From positions 1 through 19,746 of the forward strand of contig UQGA01000025.1 of the NCBI GenBank assembly GCA_900540495.1: a DNA stretch of 19,746 bases. Direction: 5' to 3'. Below the pieces are notes generated by a model, which was given only the letters and a program-made list of their open reading frames with translations, was not told the DNA's origin and ran no database searches. The translations under genes were made by a program, and so were the position numbers. Below are positions 6,339-14,185 of the stretch, in pieces. This DNA comes from an uncultured Eubacteriales bacterium (lineage in GTDB: Bacteria > Bacillota > Clostridia > Christensenellales > CAG-138). The first letter of the stretch is position 1, and the number at the start of each line of letters is the position of its first letter.

Positions 6339-8012
6339 ATGCAGAGAACAGGCGCTGAGATCGTCCTTGAAACCCTGATCGAGCAGGGCGTAACCGACGT
6401 GTTCGGTTATCCGGGCGGCCAGGTACTGAGCATCTATGACGCGTTTTATGAATACCGCGACCGCATCCGGCACGTGCTCTCCGCGCACGAGCAGGGCGCC
6501 GCGCACGCGGCGGACGGTTACGCGCGCGCCACCGGTCGGGTGGGCGTGGTCATCGCCACGTCTGGCCCGGGCGCGACAAACCTCGTCACGGGCATCGCCA
6601 CGGCCATGCTCGACTCGGTGCCGCTTGTTGCCATCACCGGCAACGTATCGCTCGAACAGATCGGGCGCGATGCGTTTCAGGAGGTGGATATCACCGGCAT
6701 CACGCTGCACATCACAAAGCACAACTATTTCGTCAACGACGTCACCAGGCTTGCCGACGTAATCCGCGAGGCGTTCCGCATTGCGCGCTCCGGCCGGCCC
6801 GGCCCGGTGCTCATCGACATTCCAAAGGATGTGCAGGTCGCCTCCTGTGAGTTTGCAAACAAGCCCGTGGCGGAGCCGTTCGCGCAGCAGAAGGCGCCCG
6901 AGCAGGCGATCGACGCGGCGGTGGAGCGGCTGCTGCAATGCGAGCGTCCGTACGTCTACGTGGGCGGCGGCGTGATCACGGCCGGCCTGTCCGACCTGGT
7001 CTGCGAGGTTGCCGACCGGCTGGACGCGCCCATCGGCTGCACGCTCATGGGCCTTTCGGCGGTGGATACGTCGCACCCGCGCTATCTCGGCATGCAGGGC
7101 ATGCACGGGCACTTTGCGTCCTCCATCGCGCTTGACGAGGCTGATCTGGCGCTGGCCGTGGGCGTGCGGTTCTCCGATCGCGCCACGGGCGACAAGGCGC
7201 GCTTTGCGCAGGGAGCGACGATCGTGCAGCTCGATACGGACTTTGCCGAGATCGGCAAAAACGTCCCGGCGCACGTTGGCGTCATGGGCGATATGCGCGA
7301 TGCGCTCAATCGCATTCTCGAGCGCCTGCCGCGGCGGGAACGGCCGGAGTGGGCCGCCCGCATCGGGGCGTTGCGCGCGGAGGAGGCCGCGCATCTGCCA
7401 GCGCCCGACGCGAAGCGGCTGCGCCCGCGCGATGTGATGGAGATCATCAACCGCATCAAGGACGACGGGACGATCGTGGCGACGGACGTGGGCCAGCATC
7501 AGATGTGGGCGGCGCAGTACTGCGCATTCCACCGGCAGCGCCGGTTCATCTCCAGCGGCGGCCTTGGCACGATGGGCTTCGGCCTCGGCGCGGCCATCGG
7601 TGCGCAGACCGGCTCCGGGGAGCGCGTGGTGCTCATCACGGGCGACGGGAGCTTTGGCATGAACCTGAACGAAATGGCGACGGCCGTGTCCTGCCAGACG
7701 CCGGTGACCATCGTGCTCATGAACAACGGGGTGCTCGGCATGGTGCGCCAGTGGCAGACGCTGTTCTACAACCGGCATTACTCGTCCACGACGCTCGAAC
7801 GGCGGACCGACTTTGTGAAGCTGGCCGAGGCGTTTGGCGCGGCGGGGTGCCGCGCGGAGACGCCGGCGCAGTTTGAGGAAGCGTTCCGGCGCGCCTATGC
7901 GTGGGACGGGCCGTACCTCATCGATTGCCGCATCGACCCGGATGAATACGTCCTGCCCATGCTGCCCCCGGGCGGCGCGGTGGAGGACATGATCGTGGAA
8001 CTGGAGGACTGA
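6339..8012 (+). CDS. ilvB: Acetolactate synthase, large (catalytic) subunit
   Basis: 557 aa. This ThDP-dependent enzyme joins two pyruvates to 2-acetolactate (valine/leucine branch) or pyruvate with 2-ketobutyrate (isoleucine branch). Visible features: the catalytic Glu in AHEQGAAHAADGYAR (E51), the FAD/substrate region RDAFQEVDI (about 110-118), and the Mg-ThDP motif GDGSFGMNLNE (435-445). NNGVLGMVRQWQTLFY (462-477) includes the Trp of the acetohydroxyacid-synthase active-site channel. All three ThDP-enzyme domains are present at normal length. The start follows AAAGGAG with a 9-base spacer. The gene ends 4 bases before ilvN, its regulatory partner. Confidence 0.97.
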   Translation: MQRTGAEIVLETLIEQGVTDVFGYPGGQVLSIYDAFYEYRDRIRHVLSAHEQGAAHAADGYARATGRVGVVIATSGPGATNLVTGIATAMLDSVPLVAITGNVSLEQIGRDAFQEVDITGITLHITKHNYFVNDVTRLADVIREAFRIARSGRPGPVLIDIPKDVQVASCEFANKPVAEPFAQQKAPEQAIDAAVERLLQCERPYVYVGGGVITAGLSDLVCEVADRLDAPIGCTLMGLSAVDTSHPRYLGMQGMHGHFASSIALDEADLALAVGVRFSDRATGDKARFAQGATIVQLDTDFAEIGKNVPAHVGVMGDMRDALNRILERLPRRERPEWAARIGALRAEEAAHLPAPDAKRLRPRDVMEIINRIKDDGTIVATDVGQHQMWAAQYCAFHRQRRFISSGGLGTMGFGLGAAIGAQTGSGERVVLITGDGSFGMNLNEMATAVSCQTPVTIVLMNNGVLGMVRQWQTLFYNRHYSSTTLERRTDFVKLAEAFGAAGCRAETPAQFEEAFRRAYAWDGPYLIDCRIDPDEYVLPMLPPGGAVEDMIVELED

Positions 8013-8016
8013 GAGC

Positions 8017-8535
8017 ATGGAAAAATTCGTCATTGCCGTCTATGTGGACAACCAGTTCGGCGTGCTCACCCGCGTGACCAGCATGTTCACCCGGCGCGGG
8101 TTCAACATCGATTCGCTCACCGTGGGAGAGACGGAAACGCCCGCCTATTCGCGCATCACCATCACCATGAGCGGCACGGGTTATGCGCGCGCCCAGCTTA
8201 TCAACCAGCTGCGCAAGCTCTTCAACGTCAAGCGGGTGGAGGTGCTCGACCCGGCGACCTCGTTCGAGCGCGAGCTCATGCTGCTCAAGGTGGAGAACAA
8301 CGCCGCCACGCGGCAGGATGTGCTTGCGGCGGTGGACATCTTCCGGGCCAAGATCATCGACTATTCGCCGACGGCGCTGTGCATCGAGGTGACGGGCGAC
8401 CCGAGCAAGATCAGCGCGTTCATCGAAAACATGAAGCCGTACGGCATTCTCGAGCTGTGCCGCACGGGGGTGGTCGCGCTCGAACGCGGCGCCGGCAGCA
8501 TGCTCGAAAAGACGCCGGGCGCCTACGAATACTGA
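8017..8535 (+). CDS. ilvN: Acetolactate synthase, small (regulatory) subunit
   Basis: 172 aa, the length of the common IlvH/IlvN type. The N-terminal ACT domain (1-75) has the family pattern NQFGVLTRVTSMFTRRGFNIDSLTVG; the C-terminal domain ends in the conserved GILELCRTGVVALERG. It binds the IlvB catalytic subunit, raises its activity and usually confers valine feedback inhibition. The start lies 4 bases after the ilvB stop, and its ribosome site (GGAGG, 8003-8007) lies inside the end of ilvB, so the two subunits are translationally linked. The ilvH name would be equally valid. Confidence 0.96.
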   Translation: MEKFVIAVYVDNQFGVLTRVTSMFTRRGFNIDSLTVGETETPAYSRITITMSGTGYARAQLINQLRKLFNVKRVEVLDPATSFERELMLLKVENNAATRQDVLAAVDIFRAKIIDYSPTALCIEVTGDPSKISAFIENMKPYGILELCRTGVVALERGAGSMLEKTPGAYEY

Positions 8536-8587
8536 AGGACGCACAACGTTTGCAAAATCTAAATCCATCATGCAGGAGGGCAAGGAC

Positions 8588-9604
8588 ATGGCAAACATCT
8601 ATTATCAACAGGATTGCGATCTCGGCAGGCTCGACGGCAAGACCGTCGCCGTCATCGGTTACGGTTCGCAGGGGCACGCCCATGCGCTGAACCTGCGGGA
8701 TTCCGGCGTAAAGGTGATCGTCGGCCTGTACGAGGGCAGCAAGAGCTGGGCGAAGGCCGAGCAGGCGGGCCTGCAGGTCATGACGGCGGCGGATGCGGCG
8801 AAAGCGTCCGATATCATCATGATCCTCATCAACGACGAGAAGCAGGCAAAGCTCTACCGCGAGAGCATCGCTCCACATCTGAGCGAGGGCAAGACGCTGG
8901 CGTTCGCACATGGCTTCAATATCCATTTCGGCTGCATCAAGCCGCCCAAAGATGTGAACGTCATCATGATCGCGCCCAAGGGCCCCGGCCATACCGTGCG
9001 CAGCGAATATCTTGCCGGCAAGGGCGTGCCGTGCCTCATCGCCGTCGAGCAGGACGCCACGGGCGATGCGCTCGACATCGGCCTTGCCTATGCACTGGGC
9101 ATCGGCGGCGCGCGCGCCGGCGTGCTGGAAACGACGTTCCGCACCGAGACGGAGACCGACCTCTTTGGCGAACAGGCCGTGCTCTGCGGCGGCGTGTGCG
9201 CATTGATGCAGGCGGGCTTTGATACGCTCGTGGAGGCCGGGTATGACCCGCGCAACGCTTATTTTGAGTGCATCCACGAGATGAAGCTCATCGTGGACCT
9301 CATCTACCAGAGCGGGTTTGAGGGGATGCGGTATTCGGTCTCCAACACGGCCGAGTACGGCGACTATGTGACCGGCCCGAAGATCATTACGGAGGAGACG
9401 CGCGCCGCCATGCGCAAGATTCTGCGCGACATCCAGGACGGAACCTTTGCCAAGGACTTCCTGCTCGACATGTCCGACGCGGGCAGCCAGGTGCACTTCA
9501 ACGCCATGCGCAAGAAGGCCGCCGAGCATCCGTCCGAAATCATCGGCCGCGAGATCCGCAAGCTGTACAGCTGGAGCGACGAGGACAAGCTCATCAACAA
9601 CTGA
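8588..9604 (+). CDS. ilvC: Ketol-acid reductoisomerase (class I)
   Basis: 338 aa. It isomerises and reduces 2-acetolactate to 2,3-dihydroxyisovalerate with Mg and NAD(P)H. The Rossmann motif GYGSQGHA is at 24-31. Catalytic and metal residues are H108, K131, D191 and E195 (in TETDLFGEQ), E227 and E231 (in YFECIHEMKLIVDL). The cofactor loop after the second strand reads GLYEGSKSW (46-54): two Ser suggest NADPH, but Tyr48 stands where many relatives have Arg. The short class I length lacks the E. coli C-terminal duplication. I chose the ATG at 8588 because GGAGGG lies 7 bases before it; an in-frame ATG at 8570 has no such site. Confidence 0.97.
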   Translation: MANIYYQQDCDLGRLDGKTVAVIGYGSQGHAHALNLRDSGVKVIVGLYEGSKSWAKAEQAGLQVMTAADAAKASDIIMILINDEKQAKLYRESIAPHLSEGKTLAFAHGFNIHFGCIKPPKDVNVIMIAPKGPGHTVRSEYLAGKGVPCLIAVEQDATGDALDIGLAYALGIGGARAGVLETTFRTETETDLFGEQAVLCGGVCALMQAGFDTLVEAGYDPRNAYFECIHEMKLIVDLIYQSGFEGMRYSVSNTAEYGDYVTGPKIITEETRAAMRKILRDIQDGTFAKDFLLDMSDAGSQVHFNAMRKKAAEHPSEIIGREIRKLYSWSDEDKLINN

Positions 9605-9661
9605 CCACGGCCACCGCGCGCCCGAGCGGACGCACAGCAAAACGAAACGAAAGGAGCGGCC

Positions 9662-11326
9662 ATGATCCGCGATACGATAATCGATGGTTTCCAGAACGCC
9701 CCGCACCGCGCGCTCTACCATGCGCTCGGCCTTACGCGGGAGGAACTGTCCCGGCCCCTCATCGGCGTGGTCAGTTCATTCAACGAGATCGTCCCCGGCC
9801 ACATGCATCTGGACCGGATTGCCGAGGCGGTCAAGCTCGGCGTGGCGATGGCGGGCGGCACGCCCATCGTGTTCCCGGCCATCGCGGTGTGCGACGGCAT
9901 CGCCATGGGGCACCGGGGCATGAAATATTCCCTCGTCACGCGCGACCTCATTGCGGATTCCACCGAGGCGATGGTGCTCGCACATGGATTTGACGGGCTG
10001 GTGTTCATTCCCAACTGCGACAAAAACGTGCCGGGGCTGCTCATGGCGGCGGCAAGGCTGGACCTGCCCTGTATCGTCGTGAGCGGCGGTCCGATGCTCG
10101 CCGGACGCGTGGGCGGCAGGAAGACGAGCCTTTCGAGCATGTTCGAGGCGGTGGGTGCGTACAGCGCCGGCCGCATCGACGAGGAGAAGCTGCGGGAGTT
10201 TGAGGAAAAGACCTGCCCCGGCTGCGGTTCCTGCTCCGGCATGTATACGGCCAACTCCATGAACTGCCTCACCGAGGCGCTGGGCATGGGGCTGGCGGGC
10301 AACGGCACCATCCCCGCGGCGCATGCCGGGCGCATTGCGCTGGCCAAGCGCGCCGGTATGCAGGTGATGGAACTGGTGCGACGGGACATCCGTCCGCACG
10401 ATATCCTGACGGCTGCGGCGTTCGAGAACGCGCTTGCGGTGGATATGGCGCTCGGCTGCTCGACCAACAGCATGCTGCATCTGCCGGCCATCGCCAACGA
10501 GTGCGGGGTGCCGTTTGATCTCGACCTTGCCAATCGCGTCAGCGAGCGCACGCCGAACCTGTGCCATCTGGCGCCCGCCGGGCCGACGTATATGGAGGAT
10601 CTGCACGAGGCGGGCGGCGTGCCGGCGGTGCTCCGGACGCTTGCCGACGGCGGCCTGCTGCACACGGACGTGCTGACCTGCACGGGCCGGACGATGGCGG
10701 AAAACATTGCCGATGCGCGCGTCCTGGACCCTGCGGTCATCCGTCCGCTCGACGATCCGTTTGGCGCGACCGGCGGCATCGCCGTGCTGCGCGGCAATTT
10801 GGCGCCGGACGGCTGCGTCGTCAAGCGCAGCGCCGTTGCGCCCGAGATGCTTGTACACGAGGGGCCGGCGCGCGTGTTCAACAGCGAGGAGGAGGCCATC
10901 GCCGTGATCTACGGCGGCGGCATCCGCCCCGGGGACGTCGTCGTGATCCGTTATGAGGGCCCGGCCGGCGGGCCCGGTATGCGCGAGATGCTTTCGCCCA
11001 CGTCCGCCATCGCGGGCATCGGGCTTGACCGGGAGGTGGCGCTCATCACGGACGGCCGCTTTTCCGGCGCAACGCGCGGCGCAGCCATCGGGCACGTGTC
11101 GCCGGAGGCGGCGCGCGGCGGCGCCATTGCGCTGGTGGAGGATGGCGACCGCATTGCCATCGACATCCCGGCGCATACGGTCACCCTTTTGGTGCCGGAG
11201 GAGGAGCTGGCCGCCCGACGCGCGCGGCTTGTGCCGCCGGCACGCCCGGCTGTGACCGGCTATCTCAAACGGTATGCGGCGGCGGTGTCCTCGGCCGACC
11301 GCGGCGCGATCATCAACCACCCGTAA
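9662..11326 (+). CDS. ilvD: Dihydroxy-acid dehydratase
   Basis: 554 aa. It dehydrates 2,3-dihydroxyisovalerate to 2-ketoisovalerate using an Fe-S cluster and Mg. Visible family motifs: FNEIVPGHMHL (about 40-50), CDGIAMGH (77-84), PNCDKNVPG (117-125), the cysteine-rich CPGCGSCSGMYTANSMNCL (185-203) and DGRFSGATRGAAIGHVSPEA near the end. C119 and C191 fit two cluster ligands. The third ligand position of plant-type [2Fe-2S] enzymes (PCN) is here PGH, as in E. coli IlvD, so an oxygen-sensitive [4Fe-4S] cluster is more likely (inference). The start follows AAGGAG with a 5-base spacer. The stop codon overlaps the leuC ribosome site. Confidence 0.97.
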   Translation: MIRDTIIDGFQNAPHRALYHALGLTREELSRPLIGVVSSFNEIVPGHMHLDRIAEAVKLGVAMAGGTPIVFPAIAVCDGIAMGHRGMKYSLVTRDLIADSTEAMVLAHGFDGLVFIPNCDKNVPGLLMAAARLDLPCIVVSGGPMLAGRVGGRKTSLSSMFEAVGAYSAGRIDEEKLREFEEKTCPGCGSCSGMYTANSMNCLTEALGMGLAGNGTIPAAHAGRIALAKRAGMQVMELVRRDIRPHDILTAAAFENALAVDMALGCSTNSMLHLPAIANECGVPFDLDLANRVSERTPNLCHLAPAGPTYMEDLHEAGGVPAVLRTLADGGLLHTDVLTCTGRTMAENIADARVLDPAVIRPLDDPFGATGGIAVLRGNLAPDGCVVKRSAVAPEMLVHEGPARVFNSEEEAIAVIYGGGIRPGDVVVIRYEGPAGGPGMREMLSPTSAIAGIGLDREVALITDGRFSGATRGAAIGHVSPEAARGGAIALVEDGDRIAIDIPAHTVTLLVPEEELAARRARLVPPARPAVTGYLKRYAAAVSSADRGAIINHP

Positions 11327-11338
11327 GGAGGTCTCCGT

Positions 11339-12610
11339 ATGACAAAACCAATGACGATGACGCAGAAGATCCTTGCCGCGCATGCGCGGCAGCAGGCGGT
11401 CGAAGCCGGGCAGCTCGTGCTGGCGGACGCGGATCTGGTGCTCGGCAACGATATCACTTCGCCCGTGGCCATCCGGGAGTTCGAGCGGCTGGGCGCCGGC
11501 CGGGTGTTTGACCGCAGTCGCGTCGCCATGGTCATGGATCACTTTGCGCCAAACAAGGACATCAAGGCGGCGGAGCAGTGCCGGCAGTGCCGCGCGTTTT
11601 GTACGGCGCACGACATCGAGCATTTCTACGACGTGGGACAGATGGGGATCGAGCATGCGCTGCTGCCGGAAAAGGGGCTGGTCAACGCAGGGGACGTGGT
11701 CATCGGCGCGGATTCGCACACGTGCACCTATGGCGCGCTCGGGGCGTTTTCCACGGGCGTCGGCTCGACGGATATGGCCTGCGGCATGGCCACCGGCAAG
11801 GCCTGGTTCAAGGTACCCGGCGCCATCCGCTTTGTCCTCACCGGCAGCCTGCGTCCGTATGTGAGCGGCAAGGACGTAATCCTGCACATCATCGGCAGGA
11901 TCGGCGTGGACGGCGCGCTGTACCGGTCGATGGAGTTTACCGGGCCGGGCGTGTCGGCGCTCACGGTATATGACCGGCTGACCATCTGCAACATGGCGAT
12001 CGAGGCGGGCGCGAAGAACGGCATTTTCGAGGTGGACGAGCAGACGCTCGCCTACCTGTCCGGCCGCTGCCCGCGCACGCCCGTCGTTTACAGGGCGGAT
12101 GACGACGCGCCCTATGAGCGCACGGTCGAGATCGATCTTTCCGCCGTGCCGCTCACGGTCGCTTTCCCGCACCTGCCGGAGAATACGCGCGCCATCGACG
12201 AGGTTGGCGACGTGCGCATCGATCAGGTCGTGATCGGTTCGTGCACCAACGGCCACTATCAGGACCTTGCCGCTGCGGCCAACGTGCTGCGGGGGCGGCG
12301 CGTGGCGAAGCATGTGCGCGCCATCGTCATTCCTGCCACACAGGATATCTATCTGCGCGCGATGGAGGACGGGCTCATCCGTGCGTTCATTGAGGCGGGA
12401 TGCGTGGTCTCCACGCCCACGTGCGGGCCGTGCCTGGGCGGATATATGGGCGTGCTGGGCAAAGGGGAGCGCGCGGTGGCGACGACCAACCGCAACTTTG
12501 TCGGACGCATGGGCCATCCGGAGTCCGAAGTCTATCTGGCCTCGCCCGTCGTGGCGGCGGCCAGCGCCATCGCCGGCAGGATCGCCGGCCCGGAGGAGGT
12601 GCTCGCATGA
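11339..12610 (+). CDS. leuC: 3-isopropylmalate dehydratase, large subunit
   Basis: 423 aa, the short homoaconitase-like type (about 420) rather than the ~470-residue E. coli type. With LeuD it converts 2-isopropylmalate to 3-isopropylmalate through a [4Fe-4S] cluster. The cluster ligands are C302 in GSCTNG and C362/C365 in TCGPCLGG. MDHFAPNKD (66-74) and GADSHTCTYGALGAF (123-137) are aconitase-family active-site motifs. A perfect AAGGAGG (11325-11331) overlaps the ilvD stop and sits 7 bases before the ATG. The stop overlaps the leuD start as ATGA, which helps make the two subunits in equal amounts. Confidence 0.97.
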   Translation: MTKPMTMTQKILAAHARQQAVEAGQLVLADADLVLGNDITSPVAIREFERLGAGRVFDRSRVAMVMDHFAPNKDIKAAEQCRQCRAFCTAHDIEHFYDVGQMGIEHALLPEKGLVNAGDVVIGADSHTCTYGALGAFSTGVGSTDMACGMATGKAWFKVPGAIRFVLTGSLRPYVSGKDVILHIIGRIGVDGALYRSMEFTGPGVSALTVYDRLTICNMAIEAGAKNGIFEVDEQTLAYLSGRCPRTPVVYRADDDAPYERTVEIDLSAVPLTVAFPHLPENTRAIDEVGDVRIDQVVIGSCTNGHYQDLAAAANVLRGRRVAKHVRAIVIPATQDIYLRAMEDGLIRAFIEAGCVVSTPTCGPCLGGYMGVLGKGERAVATTNRNFVGRMGHPESEVYLASPVVAAASAIAGRIAGPEEVLA

Positions 12611-13104
12611 ATCAAATCGAAGGAAACGCCATCCGGTATGGCGACAACGTGGATACCGACGTCATCATCCCCGCCCGTTATCTCAACACCAGCGACCCGA
12701 AGGAGCTGGCCGCCCACTGCATGGAAGACCTCGACGCATCGTTTGCCTCGCGCGTGCGGCCCGGGGACGTGGTGGTTGGAGGGTTTAACTTCGGTTGCGG
12801 CTCCTCGCGCGAGCACGCGCCCATCGCGCTCAAGGCGAGCGGCATATCGCTCGTCATCGCCCGCAGCTTCGCCCGCATTTTCTATCGCAACGCGATCAAT
12901 ATCGGCCTCGCCATCGTCGAGTGCCCGGAGGCGGTGGACGGGATTCGGGAGGGCGATCGGGTGGAGGCGGATCTGGTCGAGGGCTTCATCAGGAACGCCA
13001 CCACCGGCGCAACCTTCCGCATCGAACCGTTTCCGCCGTTCATCCGCAGGATTATGGAGCACGGCGGCCTCATCGCCGCGATTGAACACGGGGACTTTGC
13101 GTAA
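12607..13104 (+). CDS. leuD: 3-isopropylmalate dehydratase, small subunit
   Basis: 165 aa, the size of the archaeal/clostridial small subunit that pairs with the short LeuC. It has DNVDTDVIIPARYL at the N-terminus, the swivel-domain signature NFGCGSSREHAP (61-72), which positions substrate over the LeuC cluster, and FYRNAINIGL (92-101). The start was chosen at 12607 because it overlaps the leuC stop (ATGA) and GGAGGAGG lies 7 bases upstream; the frame is open much further upstream, but only as a shadow of leuC. LeuB follows 10 bases after the stop. Confidence 0.96.
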   Translation: MNQIEGNAIRYGDNVDTDVIIPARYLNTSDPKELAAHCMEDLDASFASRVRPGDVVVGGFNFGCGSSREHAPIALKASGISLVIARSFARIFYRNAINIGLAIVECPEAVDGIREGDRVEADLVEGFIRNATTGATFRIEPFPPFIRRIMEHGGLIAAIEHGDFA

Positions 13105-13114
13105 AGGAGGGCCC

Positions 13115-14185
13115 ATGGAATATCGAATTGCCCTGCTCAAGGGAGACGGCATCGGGCCGGAGATCGTCGAAAGCGCGGTTCGCGTGCTCGAGCAAGCAGG
13201 CGCGCGTCACAGCCTGCATTTCCGCTTTTCCGCCTACCGGATCGGCGGCGCGGCGATCGACGCGTGCGGCAAGCCGTTGCCGGAGGAAACGGTCGCCGGG
13301 TGTCTGGAAAGCGACGCGGTCCTGCTCGGCGCGGTCGGCGGGCCGAAGTGGGACGGGCTGCCCGGCCAGCTTCGGCCGGAGAAGGCGCTGCTGGGCATCC
13401 GGGCGGCGCTCGGCGTGTATACCAATCTGCGCCCGGCGCGGCTCTACGCCGCGCTGGCAGGCGCCTGCCCGCTCCGGCGGGAAACGTGCGCAGCCGGGTT
13501 CGACATCATGATCGTGCGCGAGCTCACCGGCGGGATTTACTTTGGTGAGCGCGGCCGCCGCAACGGCGCGCAGGGAGAGGAGGCGTTCGATACGGAGCGG
13601 TACAGCCGCTTTGAGATCGAGCGCATCGCCCGCGCCGCTTTTTCCGTGGCGCAAAAGCGCGACCGCCGGGTCACAAGCGTGGACAAGGCGAACGTGCTGG
13701 AGACCTCGCGCCTCTGGCGGGAGACGGTGCATGCGGTGGCGGCGGACTATCCGGACGTGGCGCTCACCGACATGTTCGTGGACAATGCGGCCATGCAGCT
13801 CGTGCGCGCGCCCGGACAGTTCGATGTGATCGTGACCTCCAACATGTTCGGGGATATCCTCTCCGACGAGGCGTCCCAGCTCACCGGATCGATCGGCATG
13901 CTGCCGTCCGCTTCGCTGGGCGATGGTACGCGCGGCCTGTACGAGCCGATTCACGGTTCTGCGCCGGATCTTGCGGGTACAGGGCTGGCCAACCCCATCG
14001 CTACGATCCTGTCCACCGCCATGCTGCTGCGCTACTCGCTCGAACAGGCGGCCGCTGCCGACGACATCGAACGGGCGGTTTCCCGCGCGCTCGACGACGG
14101 GCTGCGCACGGCGGATATTGCTGCGCCGGGCGCGCCGGCGTTGACCACGGCGGCCATGACGGACGCCATTTTGGAGCGGCTATGA
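13115..14185 (+). CDS. leuB: 3-isopropylmalate dehydrogenase
   Basis: 356 aa. It oxidises and decarboxylates 3-isopropylmalate to 2-ketoisocaproate with NAD+. Family motifs: GDGIGPE (10-16), VRELTGGIYFGE (134-145), DKANVLETSRLWR (190-202), metal aspartates D223, D247 and D251 (in NMFGDILSDEAS), and EPIHGSAPDLAGTGLANP (277-294), which contacts the cofactor. Substrate-binding arginines fall around LRPARLY (105-111). The start follows AAAGGAGGG, which overlaps the leuD stop. The stop overlaps the start of the AAA+ ATPase as ATGA, an unexpected coupling. Confidence 0.97.
   Translation: MEYRIALLKGDGIGPEIVESAVRVLEQAGARHSLHFRFSAYRIGGAAIDACGKPLPEETVAGCLESDAVLLGAVGGPKWDGLPGQLRPEKALLGIRAALGVYTNLRPARLYAALAGACPLRRETCAAGFDIMIVRELTGGIYFGERGRRNGAQGEEAFDTERYSRFEIERIARAAFSVAQKRDRRVTSVDKANVLETSRLWRETVHAVAADYPDVALTDMFVDNAAMQLVRAPGQFDVIVTSNMFGDILSDEASQLTGSIGMLPSASLGDGTRGLYEPIHGSAPDLAGTGLANPIATILSTAMLLRYSLEQAAAADDIERAVSRALDDGLRTADIAAPGAPALTTAAMTDAILERL

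Noticed and set aside
4422..8033. 1203-codon open frame on the minus strand
   Set aside because: It is antisense to leuA and ilvB; high third-position GC removes stops. The protein is Arg/His/Ala-rich with no family pattern, while the plus frames are textbook enzymes.
9776..12517. 913-codon open frame on the minus strand
   Set aside because: Antisense to ilvD and leuC with the same composition artefact and no recognisable domain.
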